Shown: positions 11,246 through 22,829, counted from the first letter of the stretch. The stretch: DNA of 64,000 nucleotides from Tethya wilhelma (GCA_964030475.1 CAXIPT010000001.1:23094776-23158775), one strand, 5' to 3'. Notes: generated by a model from the letters alone, not told the origin. Numbers and translations are program-made.

Positions 11246-11330
11246 GTAGAAACTCCTCATGGTGCTGTCAAGGTTCGTGCGCTGCTGGATACTGGATCCT
11301 CAGCATCTTTTGTTTTGGAGTGTCTAGTAA
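11240..11330 (+). mobile_element. Pao/BEL aspartic protease motif in opposite orientation
   Basis: The plus strand reads ELVVETPHGAVKVRALLDTG followed by SSASFVLE, the retropepsin active site (LLDTGS) of a BEL/Pao protease. In an intact element this would directly precede the SLRFHQFT block, but that block lies on the minus strand and begins at the same point (about 11245). The junction is therefore an inversion breakpoint. Confidence 0.75.
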
Positions 11331-11480
11331 TGACTTGGCACGTCATCAACACAAATGTTTGCGGAGATAGACATGTGCATGTTTGTTTACTAGCATATAA
11401 TTAATGAAGTTTGTACACGTTTGTTAATCCTTGTGTATGTGTGTGTGTGTGTGTGCTTGCATGGGTTGTTTGATTTTTAG

Positions 11481-11572
11481 TATTGTGTGCGAGAGGCTGC
11501 TGACTTCTGGGATACTGCCCCAGAATTAGATGATATTAATTTTCGTATCAATTTGAGCAGTATTATGCAAAG
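11481..11572 (+). CDS. Isolated coding-like exon, unrecognised
   Basis: A TGATTTTTAG acceptor is followed by an open stretch reading CVREAADFWDTAPELDDINF to LSSIMQR, then a GTATAC donor. No partner exons were found within 1 kb. Confidence 0.25.
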
Positions 11573-12840
11573 GTATACAACTGTAACAATTTGAATTCTT
11601 ATGACTGTGCAAAAACATTTACTTACTAGATGAAAGAATTATGCCCACAGAACTGCAAGAAGCTTCGTTTATGATTATCTTGTTCACTTATAAAGAGGGT
11701 CTTACTTGAAGAGATTGAATCGTTTGTACTTTCAAAAGATTGTCTGTATGTAAGCTCTTTCAGTTTGCTTTTCTCCAATTGTAATTCTTCTCCTAAAGTG
11801 TTTAAAAGAGTATACCAATGAAATCCAAACAGCTGTTGCCAAAGACTGACCTAACTCCTGGGTGAGATCTCTTGCCGATGGACAGAAATGTACATGTACA
11901 TATGTATTTCTTTTCTTTATCAGAGAGGATATCAATATCATGCATGGTGCAGTGAGAATTGGTGGGGGAATGTTCCTGACTAAACTGGATGGTATGATAG
12001 CAGTCTGTAATTTGTATAAAAGAAACTTGAGCTGCAACAAAACACTTATTATTGAAATACTGATTGTTTTTACAAGAACACCCTCAAATTGTTTTTAATC
12101 AGCATCGTAACTAGGTATAAGAGATCAAAGTAAATACACAATGTCATGCCAATCAGCTAGCAAAAAAAAAGTGTTCTGCTGTGATAAATGCTACCTATGG
12201 CATCGGTATCAACAAAAACTGTGGCTGTTAAACGAACATAATAAAGTGGAGAACATTTTTACTGTACACTCACCTTGATTCTCTGCGATTTATAGCAGTA
12301 TATATCACTTAGTCTAGTTCTCTCTTGCTCACACACACATGTACTAACATGCATACACACCCACACTCGCTCATGAACTCACTCACACACACAAGCACTG
12401 TTTAGATGGTATGTATTCAAGAATTATGATAACCGAGAGAGTGAAAAAGTCACCCAATACTGATGTTGACTTACCCATTCAAACAACTGATTGAAGGACA
12501 ACTTTTCATGAAGAGTAGACACTTGAATAATTATCTTTACATAGTTTTTTAGCAACAGTATAGGTCAAGGTATCATATTATGGAAAACTTCAAAGTTACA
12601 AGCCTGGTGGAGCATGAACTTGTGTGTATACTTGACCTTGTTTACTTGCTATATAATATTTAAACGTCAGTTTAAATGGAGTTAATTGCCAAATGATGGG
12701 TCACTCCTTGGGTGTGGCAATGCTCTACTTGCATGGCCAACTAACCACAGGCAGTACTGTGCATAATAATTTATATGCTCACATTGGTAACCTCAATAGT
12801 ATACAGTACAAGCTACGGTCACGCGTTTTCTTTTTGTTTT
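11573..12840. other. No gene seen
   Basis: Open frames here are opposite-strand shadows without protein-like composition. Short CA-rich stretches lie near 12330-12400. Confidence 0.4.
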
Positions 12841-13102
12841 TCTTCGTAGATGGCAGATCCTAGCGAGCACCCCTAGCCACATGCACTGACATCCGTTGCT
12901 CTTACGGACCCGATAGCCACTTCTTCGACAGTAATAACTTCCAACTCACAAAACACCTGGCAGCCTTCACAAAATAGCACCGGGAGAATGATCCTCTCAC
13001 TATTGTCAGTGCCTATACCAGCCAAAGTAGTCCGGAAGATCCAGTCGGGCCAACAGATAATATCAGGCTCATTCAGCAACTCGAGGAGCTCCACCAATAC
13101 CT

Positions 13103-13603
13103 ATGTTGGGTCCAAACCGCCCAAGCCTGCGAGAAGTGTCGACCCTACCAACGTGGCTGCATTACTTTCTGGCATACGTAGCAGTGCTTACTGCCACCCG
13201 GGATAAACTAGCCTATGCCAAGTTGATCATCATGGAAGCCCTTTGTTCAGGGAACCAGGGTTGGTTGGACTATGACAGAGCTTTCCGACAACAGCTGGAG
13301 GCAAATCCCACCACCCCCTGGAATGTCCTTGTTCCATCACTGCAGACCACTAAAATACTGGCTGTACAGCCTCGCAACCCTACATCTATGCAGAAGCAGC
13401 AATGCCCTCTGTGCCATGAGCTAGACCACAGCAGAAGCGATTGTGCGTTACGATATCTTATCCACTGGCACAGCCGCGGAAAACCCTACACACAAACATC
13501 TGTATTTTTTGGAACAAAGGGGCATGCCGATTCCCTAACACTTGCACATAAAGCCATGTATGTGCCACATGCCCAGGAGCAGTATCCTATTGTGCATGCC
13601 TGA
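13103..13603 (+). pseudogene. Gag-like region of the DIRS element
   Basis: A 166-residue open frame with LREVSTLPTWLHYFLAYVAV and a CX2CX4HX5C zinc knuckle, as in DIRS/Ngaro gag proteins. An overlapping open frame upstream (12988-13206) is offset by one base, showing a frameshift near 13100. Confidence 0.7.
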
Positions 13604-14290
13604 GACCTGGGTAGTAAACATGCATCCAAACTTAGAAAATATTTCAAAAAAAATTCTTAAAAAATCAGTAGAGATCATGCATCGAACCATGGACCATACA
13701 GTCCACACTGCTTACTACCTATCTATCCCACCAGGCTGTTCCTGCCAGCTTTCCCTTTTTAGCCTTACTTTAATGCAATCTCTAATAATAATATATTGCA
13801 CTAGACCCCTATCCCTTGCCCCAGCCCTAGCACTACCCCTAGCACTAGCCACGGCCTTAGCACTAGCCACGGCCTCAGCCCTAGCCTAGTAGACTAGCCA
13901 TATATTACATATATTAATCCATATATTCATATACTAGTAATGAATATGCTAATTAGGATACTAGTTTACTTCTGCCATTAACCGAGACCTGACAGCTCGA
14001 CGTACAAGCTAAGACGGAACACAACTGGCAAGCAGTGACTATGAGCAGTGGCAGACCAGCTGGACACTATAGAGCAACTTGATATAGTTGATTACTCAGT
14101 TCCAATAGATATTATACATGTTGCCTCTATGTTAGCATACAGGTTTAGGTGATTATTGTATTGAATGTGAGACTGGCACGTAACCCTACTATTATTGTCA
14201 AATTTAAATTAACTTTGATTCTTATTGTTTGCATGGGGGCAGTTGGGTACCTGCAAACTATGCTTCGGGATAATTATTATTGTGTACGAT
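13604..14290. other. DIRS interior without recognisable coding; short tandem repeat
   Basis: A pyrimidine-biased short repeat of CCTAGCACTAGCCACGG type lies at 13805-13885. The remainder is AT-rich with no supported exon. Confidence 0.5.
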
Positions 14291-14792
14291 AATATATTCA
14301 CATAATCATGCGTATCCCAGGTAGCGGGTTGACCCTTACCTGCACCAACATAGTGGATAATAAGTACAAGTATCTGGAGGACCTGGAGAAGCTCACACCA
14401 CCTCTACCCACCGAACGGAGTCCATGGACTTCCCCTATCCAGCTGCACGAGCTTTGACCATTTCTCGATACACACCCGGACCGGAAATTCTCAGCATACA
14501 TTCTGAAGGGGCTGACTGAGGGGTTCTGCATTGCAGGCAGAAGTACCCTGCACTCATGCCTATGAAATCACCCATCAGCTATAGCTAACCCTGCCATCAT
14601 AGACGAATGATTGCAAGCAGAGCTGGCAGCAGATCGACTTATTGTGCCTACTGCAAGAGAGCACTTACCGGAAATACACATCAGCCCACTTGGGCTAGTC
14701 CCGAAATCCCACCAATCAGGAAGATGGAGGATGATTTGCGACCTATCATCTCCCGTTTACCATAGTGTGAATGATGGCATCTCACCAGATCA

Positions 14793-15449
14793 TTGCTCTT
14801 GAAATATGCTAGTGTGTACGATGCGGTGCGGATTATCCGTCTCCTAGGGAGGGGTACAAAGCTAATCAAGCTAGACCTACAGGATGCTTACAGAATAGTC
14901 CCTGTCCATCCCGAGGACTCATCACTATTGGGTATTCAATGGAGGCAGCGGATATATATTGATCGGGTCCTTTGTTTTGGGCTCCGATCAGCACCAAAAA
15001 TTTTCAATGCAGTGGCAGATTTCATAGCATGGACGTTACACTCCAGAGGTATTGAACATCAGCTGCATTACCTAGATGGTTTCTTGTTTCTGGTTTCTCC
15101 AAATTCAGCAGAAGAAAAACTAGTCCTGGAGACTGCCTTGGATACTTTGCGCCTGCTGGGGATCCCAGTGGCATCAAGAAAGACAGAGGGTCCAGCAACT
15201 ATTCTCTCATTCCCTGGGAACTTAATCGATACCTCTACATTTGAGTTACGCCTACCCCACGAGAAGCTATTACGCATACAGCAGCTCCTAGAAGAATGGG
15301 CTCGCAAAAGGATATGTACAAGGAAGCAACTAGAGTCACTGCTGGGCCACCTCTCTCACGCTACTACAGTCATCCCACAGGGTCGCATATTCTTGCGCAG
15401 TCTGTTCAATCTCCTTCCCCAGATGTCACACCCTTGGCACCATGCCTGA
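14793..15449 (+). pseudogene. Reverse transcriptase core of the DIRS element
   Basis: A 218-residue uninterrupted stretch spans RT motifs 2 to 7 and the thumb. The second catalytic Asp of YLDD is Gly. The motif order and the conserved thumb segment (KRICTRKQLESLLGHLSHA) identify the DIRS/Ngaro type. The N-terminal part (SPLGLVPKSHQSGRWRMICD) lies in another frame at 14611-14802. Confidence 0.9.
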
Positions 15450-16439
15450 CTCAATTTGAGTGCATGGGCACACCTTGCTTGGTGTTTTGTGCGATTGGAA
15501 TGGCACAGCGTTTTTTAGAGGTTTACCTGCGACTTCCCATTTGACATCAGATGCCTCAGGAAGCATTGGCTGTGGAGCATTCACCCCTCAGCGGTGGTTC
15601 CAGTTGAAGTGGCCTGACACATGACGGGAGAGACACATCACAGCAAGGAACTGATCCCAATTGTCATCGCGGTGCCGGTCGGGGGGCTAGGGTGGTCGGG
15701 CCAGCAGGTTATGTTTAGCTGCAATAACATGGCAGTGGTGGAGGTTCTGAACCGCCAGTCAGCAAAAGACCCACTAGTCGTTCACTTGCTGCGTTGTCTC
15801 GCCTTTTACACCGTAACTTACCGGTTTGAGTGCGCTGCTCAGCATATAGCAGGGAGCAGCAATACGGCCGCAGATGCAATCTCCCATTACAAAATAGCAC
15901 TGTTTCTGTCTCTCTACCCACAGGCATCCCTGGTCCAAGTTCCAGAAGGAACAAATACTTCCAATTCTGTGCAGCATATGGGTATGCACTACTGCCGATA
16001 ACAGACCAAATACGTACTCACTTTAGCGCTTTCTTGTCATGCACACTTCACTGGAACACAATTAACTCTTATTTATTTAAGTGCAATTCGCTTTTATCAG
16101 ATTCGAGCTGGCCTTCCTGATCCGAACCTCTCTCTCTCTCTCTCCAAGAATCACATAAGGAATACACAAGCAGTCAGGAGGCTCTCCATCACACCGCAAT
16201 TTCTACACAGAATACATGTCCACTGGTCCAAGATGCCAATTACATACGACAGATATATGCTATGGGCTGCATTTTTGCTTGGTTAATTTGGCGCCATGAG
16301 GCCTGGGGAATTAACGACCCAACACTCTCACCACCTAACCCATCTGAAAGATATCTGCCCATCTTAGTGGACTCTTGAGACGACCCCAAAGTTGTGATGG
16401 ACTATATGCTAAAGACAAGGGAGGGACACAATTGGTTCC

Positions 16440-17264
16440 TGCTCATTTGGATGGTCTGTAATAGAAGATATGTACAGACGTGAAGTAGCAAGGATTAAGG
16501 ATGGTCATTGCTCACGAGTCCCAAAGTGGAAAGAAAGTTATATTGCTAGAGATGCATGGACACGATTAAATGTGCAGCCATCTGCAAGTAAATCGAGTCT
16601 ATTATTGGACTTTATACTCATTGCTTTTACATGAATACACATGTGTTTAGCAAGACAAAGTGATTGCTGAATTATGTGAAAATGCTCGCAGCCAACCACC
16701 ACCTGCTGATGCTTTAAGTGTTGAACTGACAATCAACTACCTATCAGCATTGAACAACCTGTTTGAGCGCTCCCCATAATTGGAAACCAAGTTCGTATTT
16801 TTGATCATCACGGGAGGACAATGCAAAGGATGGATAGTAAGTTTCAATTCTTTGTACAATGGGCCTATCAACAGTATCCAAATGAACACTCAGTGAAATT
16901 TCTCTCTTTGCAGGTACATGCATAATGTGTTACAAGTACTTTTGCGTGTTCTCTCACACACCAACACAATGTGTCATAACACTCATTATTACACACACAC
17001 ACACATACGTGGGACCTTCTCAGGAGTATGAGGTCTGGCTTCAAGGGTCTCGTTGAAGATTTCCTGAGCTATCATCCTGGGTATCATCTCAACCCCAAAC
17101 ATCTCAATGGCAGTGCTATTGAGACACTTTTCTCTCAGCTGAAACACACTACTGGTGGACATCTGAGTGGGGTTAACTATGAGGCTGCAAAAGCAACACT
17201 TCTAGTTCAGAAACAGATCAAAGGAAGAGATACTTATCGTTCAACCGAGAAGAAAAAAAATTAA
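16440..17264 (+). pseudogene. Transposase-like gene, C-terminal part (GSAIETLFSQ type)
   Basis: Coding pieces on the plus strand run WSVIEDMYRREVARIKDG, KVIAELCENARSQPPPADAL, RIFDHHGRTMQRMDSKFQFF and, after a CA-rich intron with acceptor CTTCTCAG, GFKGLVEDFLSYHPGYHLNP, NGSAIETLFSQLKHTTGG and NYEAAKATLLVQKQIKG. It stops at 17264. The last block resembles the C-terminal part of uncharacterised transposase-like proteins that I recall as recurrent in sponges and corals. A one-base frameshift lies near 16780. It converges with the minus-strand gene at 17272-17765, stop beside stop. Confidence 0.55.
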
Positions 17265-17271
17265 TGATCAT

Positions 17272-17765
17272 TTAATTCTCCACAGCGTACACTTTAAGTT
17301 TATCTCTGAGTCCAGTGCTAGCATCTACAACTTTCTTCTGTTGTATGCATGACAATTTTGTTGTAGAACGTAGAAACTCATGGCACCTGGCATTGTAGAT
17401 TTTCCATAGCAATTTGTTGTGGATAGATTCAACATTTGCTCTTAAGAAACCAACCTTAATTTCATTTACTGCAGATACAAATGTTTCCAGCAAAACATTG
17501 TCCATCTCCTTTGAAGTTTTGGTGGCCTATATGAAGAATATATAAAAATTGTATAACACGCAATCTTTTCATCACTATAATTTATCACTTACCTCAAATA
17601 GTTTCTCTCCATATCTCAGTTGGTAGGTACGTGAATTTAAGTTTTCCACCATTCTGGTTTCAATTGCATGCATCCATGGTACAAGACTGGAACGCATGAA
17701 TCTTAGCCCCCCCCTGTCCAGATATTGAATTAACAGCCAATGGTAGCTGACTTTTACTATCATTT
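17272..17765 (-). CDS. Transposase-like C-terminal exons, minus strand
   Basis: Exon 17765-17593 reads LLIQYLDRGGLRFMRSSLVP and EKLFE, then a GTAAGT donor. Exon 17526-17272 (acceptor ATATAG) reads ATKTSKEMDNVLLETFVSAV and ends STGLRDKLKVYAVEN-stop. The join is phase 0. The YLDRGGL block recurs in the transposon at 23296-23325 (LLDRGGLYHINDE), so both belong to one broad family. Upstream exons are absent. Confidence 0.5.
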
Positions 17766-17914
17766 GGCAGTCTAATAGCTAGTCTCGCGGGCCAGCACCT
17801 TTCAAGGAAAAAAAGGGTCTGGTAACACTCGCATAGCAGTTTTGTTCAAGAGTCCAGGAATTTCTTGGACCGTTTAATTGGCCACAGCGTGTTAGCTATG
17901 TAAACTCCAATAGT

Positions 17915-20203
17915 AGGTGAAGCCATTGCATCACTTGTCAATATTGATAACACACTAAAATCTACTGACAAACTACTGATACACTATAAACAAAAAACAA
18001 AAAACTCAAGAAAAGTCAAAACGACAACAAACCCAATTGTGGAAGAAGCCGAAAGGCTTATGGAAGATGCAGCAAGGAGAAACAACGAAAGAACTTTCCT
18101 GTCGGTCTACCTTGAAGCCGACTGGGATCTCAGATCTCTAAACCTAGAAGATGAAAGAGATCGACTTTGCTCGATCCACTGGAGGATCCGGCGTTGGTTC
18201 AGGCTCCCAAGTGAAGATGACTGGCCGGACCTCCAGAACACAGAAGAAACAGACTACACATCCCAATTACAGTTTATAATAGCCATAATTATGTATTCAA
18301 AATTCAAACTTTCAACTTTACTCTTATGAGAGACATTTCTATTTATCCAAAACCACACCCCATATAACCACACCCCCTTAGCGCACAACGCGCATGCCTT
18401 CTAAACAGAACACTAACGACCCGTGACGAACATGTGACATCACGTCACACGCCAAGCCAAGGAGAACCTAACCTAACGCACGAACAACTAGCCTCCATTT
18501 TCGAGTTATTTCCTGCTGAAGAAGACTACTCGTCGAAAGGCCTACAGGAAAAATTCTGGAAGATTAGCAATTGGAGCATTTGGAAGACATAGAAGAAGCA
18601 CGTGGAGAGTACGGAAGAATTTATTGGAAGAAATTATTGGAAGATTTAAGAAGTGAGAAAGAATTATACCAGGAAGAGATATATATACGGAAGTAACCCT
18701 AAAAAAAACAAAAAGAGAACAAACCAAATCCTAACCATATCTTTCCTAAAACCCATTGACCTGACATACAGAAATGTCAAAGAGCACTAACAAAACCAAC
18801 TACACGCGCAGCCCAATTAACCTAAGAAATGGCATCTCCAAAGGCCAAAGAACACTCACAAACAAACAAACCAGCCATCTAACCTACTCACATCGGTACC
18901 TGAAACACAACAAAAAAGCCAAGCAGGGATTAACCGAACAAGTACCCGAACCGACCTAACGGGCTCACAAGTCAATGGAACTGGCAGCAACAATAGCCCT
19001 ATGGACTTTACCAACACAGATGACGTAAACACACAAGGAGCAACCATGCCCTCACCCAAAGATGGACTAAATCCTGGGGGACAAGACCTGAATGTGACCA
19101 ATACAGCAAGACTCCTTGCCGGAGGAGACTCAATCGATGACTTAAACGTATCTGGACTCCTAAACCAAACTGTTGAAGGAACAAGTCAACTAATGATGGA
19201 GATTGAACAAGCCTCACAGCCAACCAGACACACAACAGAAATAACCAACAACCTAGCCGAAACTGAAACACTCCTAACCGAAAAAGGAAAAAGGCTGAGA
19301 GCAGGCTTTACCATCTTAACCAAGGCCAACCACCACAAACATTTCATGGAAGTCTGCCTAAAAGAAGGAAAGCCTCCAAAGAGCATGTCTCTATGGTGTA
19401 AGCCACATATATACCATTCTGATGCTGAAGTCGAAAAGGACTGGAGAGACATTCTACACCATGCCTGTCTAAAGCTAGTAAGCTTACTGATAAAACATCA
19501 CTCAAAAACAATCAACAAAGAAAAACAAACCCTCAAAGAAATCCACACAGATATCAAAGAACTAGCCAAGAATGAACAAGACCCTGACACTAGAGCACTA
19601 ATACAAAGGCAATGGAACGACATAGCAAGAAAAGCAACAAGAGAAGCTACTCAGCTCAGTGAAACACTAAAGGACTCAAAAGACAGCAAACTGACTAACA
19701 AGAAAAGAGAGACATACAAAGAAGAAAGCACAAGTCCCAAACACAAAATGAGAAGAACGGAAGAAGGAAGCTCACATGGGAAATCCTCCCACGACCTTCT
19801 GCAATCACCTACTCATGCAGTATCAAAAAAACGAAACACCCCCTCGGCAACCAGAAAGAGAGGTACGCTTCGAGAGAAGAGGCAACCAACGACACTTCCA
19901 CCAAGAGAGAGGAAAAGGAAGAGTAAACGGAAGAGACTACCCTATCGAACCTCAAGACAAAGAGAAGAAGAAGAAATAAATTTTTGAACAAATTAAGTCA
20001 TTTTAACTCTTTTTTGAATTTGTCTTGTACAAGTTTTAATAATAATGATTATAATAACAATGATTTATCTGATCAAAAAACAAATAATGAACCAAAAGCG
20101 GATGAACAAAATGAATTAGTTATATTAAGCACAAAATTCAAACCCACTGTAGATCAAATCAAAGTACTCAGAAAAGGCCTAAGCTTTGTCCCTAAACCTA
20201 AAC
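17915..20203 (+). mobile_element. Penelope-like element, 5' half
   Basis: Plus-strand coding blocks are VEEAERLMEDAARRNNERTF (18030-18329), a basic N-terminal ORF piece (18774-18959) and a 328-residue Lys/Glu-rich, coiled-coil-like ORF (19001-19987) ending in a strongly basic tail. The last part, TVDQIKVLRKGLSFVPKPK (20137-20208), is the typical entry of Penelope ORFs into the RT core. The ORF is then interrupted by the 4.2 kb transposon and resumes at 24429. Stops at 18330 and 18957 and a frame change near 19984 show decay. The upstream limit is uncertain. Confidence 0.8.
18509..18551 (+). ncRNA. Candidate hammerhead-like ribozyme fold in the Penelope element
   Basis: The outer stem TTTCCTG/CAGGAAA (18509-18515 and 18545-18551) encloses CTGAAGA (core CUGANGA, 18516-18522). 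Then come a GAC/GTC hairpin with a 5-nt loop (18524-18534), GAAA (18535-18538), a loopless GG/CC step and TA before the cleavage position. Penelope-like elements are known to carry small hammerhead motifs with very short helix III. One extra A (18523) before stem II and the zero-length loop of stem III are departures, so activity is unproven. Confidence 0.45.
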
Positions 20204-20384
20204 CATAGATAATACATACTCACCGTGGATATGAAACGCGCCTGTTTTACGGGGAAATTACTGAGAATTTACACGCGAAGCTTGCAGCTGCTTTGCGGAA
20301 GCGCNATAAAGGTTTCGAGTTTATCATTAGGGTAATGTCTTTCTTTGAAGGGCTTTGGAGTGTATTTAGGTTTGTTAAATGAGT

Positions 20385-20869
20385 CACTGATATCTGAGTA
20401 GAGATCAGACACTGACAAGCCATATTGGGTCATTCTTCTCCTTACTGTACGTAGAGACACACCAAGTATTGTACGTAGAGACACACCAAGTATAGAGGCA
20501 ATCTTTGGGCAACTGAAATGTAACTGTAGGAGATGTTCAAGCTGTTCTTTGGGGATATTAAACTTTGGCCGTCCTCTAGGCCTCTGTAAATCATCACACT
20601 CTTGCATGAAACTCGCTGTGTATCCCACATTATTTGGTTCTTCCATATGCTGTTGTATATCAACAAGTAGACTGTGGCACATTCCCACTTGTTCAACAAG
20701 AAGATCATCCTCACAGTACACAAGCAAAAGTCTGTACAGCTGACTGCAAACGAATGTAAGGGTATCCAGTGAGGTTGGTGAACGATCTTCCTCGAACTTT
20801 TCTACTGCTCTGACAACAGTTCCACATACAGTAGATATAGCTACTTGAGAATCAGACTCCATGCTGTAA
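20385..20869 (-). pseudogene. N-terminus of integrase-like transposase with HTH (RGRPKFNIPKEQ type)
   Basis: The product starts MESDSQVAISTVCGTVV, with an alpha-helical region to about residue 100. It then has RGRPKFNIPKEQLEHLLQL, ASILGVSLRTVRRRMTQYGL and SVSDLYSDISD, a helix-turn-helix block that normally precedes an rve-type integrase core in metazoan transposon proteins. An eight-residue stretch is duplicated (ILGVSLRT twice). The frame then runs straight into about 80 bp that are the reverse complement of 24580-24662 (Penelope coding), up to the N at 20305, so the catalytic core is missing. Confidence 0.65.
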
Positions 20870-20954
20870 ATATGTGCTAGCCAATTTTTCGCTTTGACGA
20901 CCCCTTACCTAGAGACTAGGTTCAAAGGTCAACCCTTCCCCTAACTGGCAAAGC

Positions 20955-21215
20955 ACACCTTCATGCAGAGCAAGACCGCCTTCATAAAGGCAGCAGCGCC
21001 TTCATCTAAAGCAAGACCACCTTCATAAAGATGCTTGCGCCTTCATAAAGGCAGTAGCGCCTTCAGCAGAGCAAGACCGCCTTCATAAAGGCAGTAGCGC
21101 CTTCATCTAAAGCAACATCAAAGATGCTTGCGCCTTCATGCAGAGCAGGACCACCTTCATAAAGGCAGTAGCGCCTTCATGATATGATCAAGACCGCCTT
21201 GTGAATCATGCAAAC
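20955..21215. repeat. Minisatellite inside the transposon
   Basis: Diverged repeats of CCTTCATAAAGGCAGTAGCG and CAGAGCAAGACCGCCTTCAT blocks alternate with about 36-bp spacing and variable fillers. Confidence 0.8.
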
Positions 21216-21479
21216 CATGTTCATAGTGTTCATAGTATAATCGCATAATTTTGGCACTAATAACACTTTATACTCAGCTGGCTTAAAAGCAACTTTAAGG
21301 CCTGGCATTCACAGATGCATGGTCTATGGATACCCAGCTAGCAGGATAATGCTTAAATTTTGCTTGGATTTCATTATTTTGGACCATTTGTAAACATACA
21401 GTAGTAGCTATATGTCTACTGTGGTCAAGGACAATAGACAATAAAGTCTACCTAAAAGCCTGAAAATAACACGTGAAGT

Positions 21480-21765
21480 GGGTGGAATATTCACTGCCTG
21501 CCTGCTTAACCTGAAAGATTTTGGTTGTGCATGCTGAAGTCTCTGTAACCAATTACCTTTCAGTCTTCAATATTTAGGAGGTGATGTAGACTTTTTTGGT
21601 ACTAGTAGTATGTAAGAAGATGAGCAAAGCAAGTAGATAGAGCTTCAGCCTCCTGAGATGCTTCACTTTACTGATAGTATAGATTATATGCTATAATACC
21701 CATGCTGATAGTGTACAAGTAACCACTATATACACCTTAGTAGAATCATGAAAAAATGAGAATTT
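21480..21765. repeat. Dispersed repeat C, copy 1
   Basis: It matches 58965-59288 in the same orientation with moderate divergence. Shared blocks include CACTGCCTGCCTGCTTAACC, CTTTCAGTCTTCAATAT, GAGATGCTTCACTTTACTGA and ATGAAAAAATGAGAA. Confidence 0.75.
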
Positions 21766-22178
21766 GTTACGGAGATATTGCAATCTTGAATATTAGTTCC
21801 CCAATCCAAAGCATTATATCCGTTAATTATTAAGTTCCTACCAGGTCCTCTGCTCTAAATATGACTAATTTGCTAATAGGAGTGTATTCAAATCATGTTA
21901 TCTAAAATCAAGCAACATTCTCCATCTTCTAACGTGATTGGAACATCACAACTTCACAAAGGGGTCCAAATATTTCAGAGGGTGTCAATTGCCTATGCAT
22001 CATACAAAAGTATTTGCTTCAGGGGGTCTTTTCACTATGTGACAGCACACTACAGGAAACACAGAAGATAGTATTGACACATCTACAACTGATTCTACAA
22101 GACCCCATTTTGAAGCAATGAGTTCATGGTCAGCAAATTTCCAGTAGTGAGTACACAAGAAGCAGGAACTATATACAT

Positions 22179-22281
22179 ATATGGCTATGGGTATTGAACT
22201 GGTTGCAAAGAATCATTTTTTTGATGAAGCTTCCTAACCACAATCGACTCATTCAAGTATTCCCTGATGCAATGCATACTG
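22179..22281. repeat. Inverted duplicate of 30385-30483, ends at an N
   Basis: About 100 bp are the reverse complement of 30385-30483 with a single mismatch (AAGTATT against AAGCATT). The match stops exactly at the N at 22282. Confidence 0.8.
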
Positions 22282-22329
22282 NCACACACACATACACACA
22301 CACACATACACATGCACACACACACACAG

Positions 22330-22829
22330 TGGTTACGTGATGACTTCCTGAAGTATCTAACTGATTGGGAGAAAGAGATCGACGATATTCCTGGCCTTTC
22401 TTCGAAGGAGAGACAGAAGATGTGCCTGAGCAGAGAGACTCTACAGGGGTTGAAAATCACAGGTAAAATTAAAATAAAATGTTTCAGTGCCTTAAGATGT
22501 TTTCATAATCTCGTGAATGTGTATACATTTATATAGTTACTGATTTTGTTGAACTCGGCCCAAAACTTCTCAAGGTACCTGGAGTGAGCTATCTTCTGAG
22601 TGAGGTGTTCTCACAGGATCCCCTGGAGAGATATTTCTCACGACAGAGACACAGAGGTGGCAGCAATGATAACCCCGCAGCTTACCAGGTGCCATTCAAT
22701 GCGAGTACTCTACTCCAACAGAGGTTGGTATACAAAGATTTGAAAACCATGAATGTGCAACCTCAAGAACAAAGCTGTAATTTAGACATTGTTTCAATGC
22801 CTCTACGTAAACGTCCAAGAATCTGTTAA
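22330..22829 (+). CDS. Transposase-like exons (SQDPLERYFSRQR block)
   Basis: Exon 22330-22462 (acceptor CACACAG) reads WLRDDFLKYLTDWEKEIDDI and ends LKIT. Exon 22537-22829 reads VTDFVELGPKLLKVPGVSYL, EVFSQDPLERYFSRQRHRGG and SNDNPAAYQVPFNAST, and stops after RKRPRIC. The phase-1 join is consistent. The DPLExYFxxQRxRGG block resembles the conserved C-terminal region of P-like/related metazoan transposases. Upstream coding is lost at the N/CA-repeat boundary. Confidence 0.6.

Larger units (their letters stand above)
12850..16380 (+). mobile_element. DIRS-order (DIRS/Ngaro-like) retrotransposon, decayed
   Basis: The order of parts is a gag-like region (12850-13603) with a zinc knuckle CPLCHELDHSRSDC, then reverse transcriptase with RNase H (14290-15990), then the start of a tyrosine recombinase (about 15960-16375). 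The RT shows GRWRMICDLSSP, LIKLDLQDAYRIVPVHPEDS, VLCFGLRSAPKIFNAVADFI and ESLLGHLSHA. The RT active site reads YLDG (15069-15080) where DIRS-type enzymes have YLDD. Stops and frame changes occur near 14457, 15450 and 15617. The recombinase domain breaks off at about 16380, so its catalytic residues are absent. Element termini were not found. Confidence 0.9.

Noticed and set aside
20955..21215. CRISPR-like array
   Set aside because: Units are diverged and without regular spacers, and the genome is animal; it is a minisatellite.
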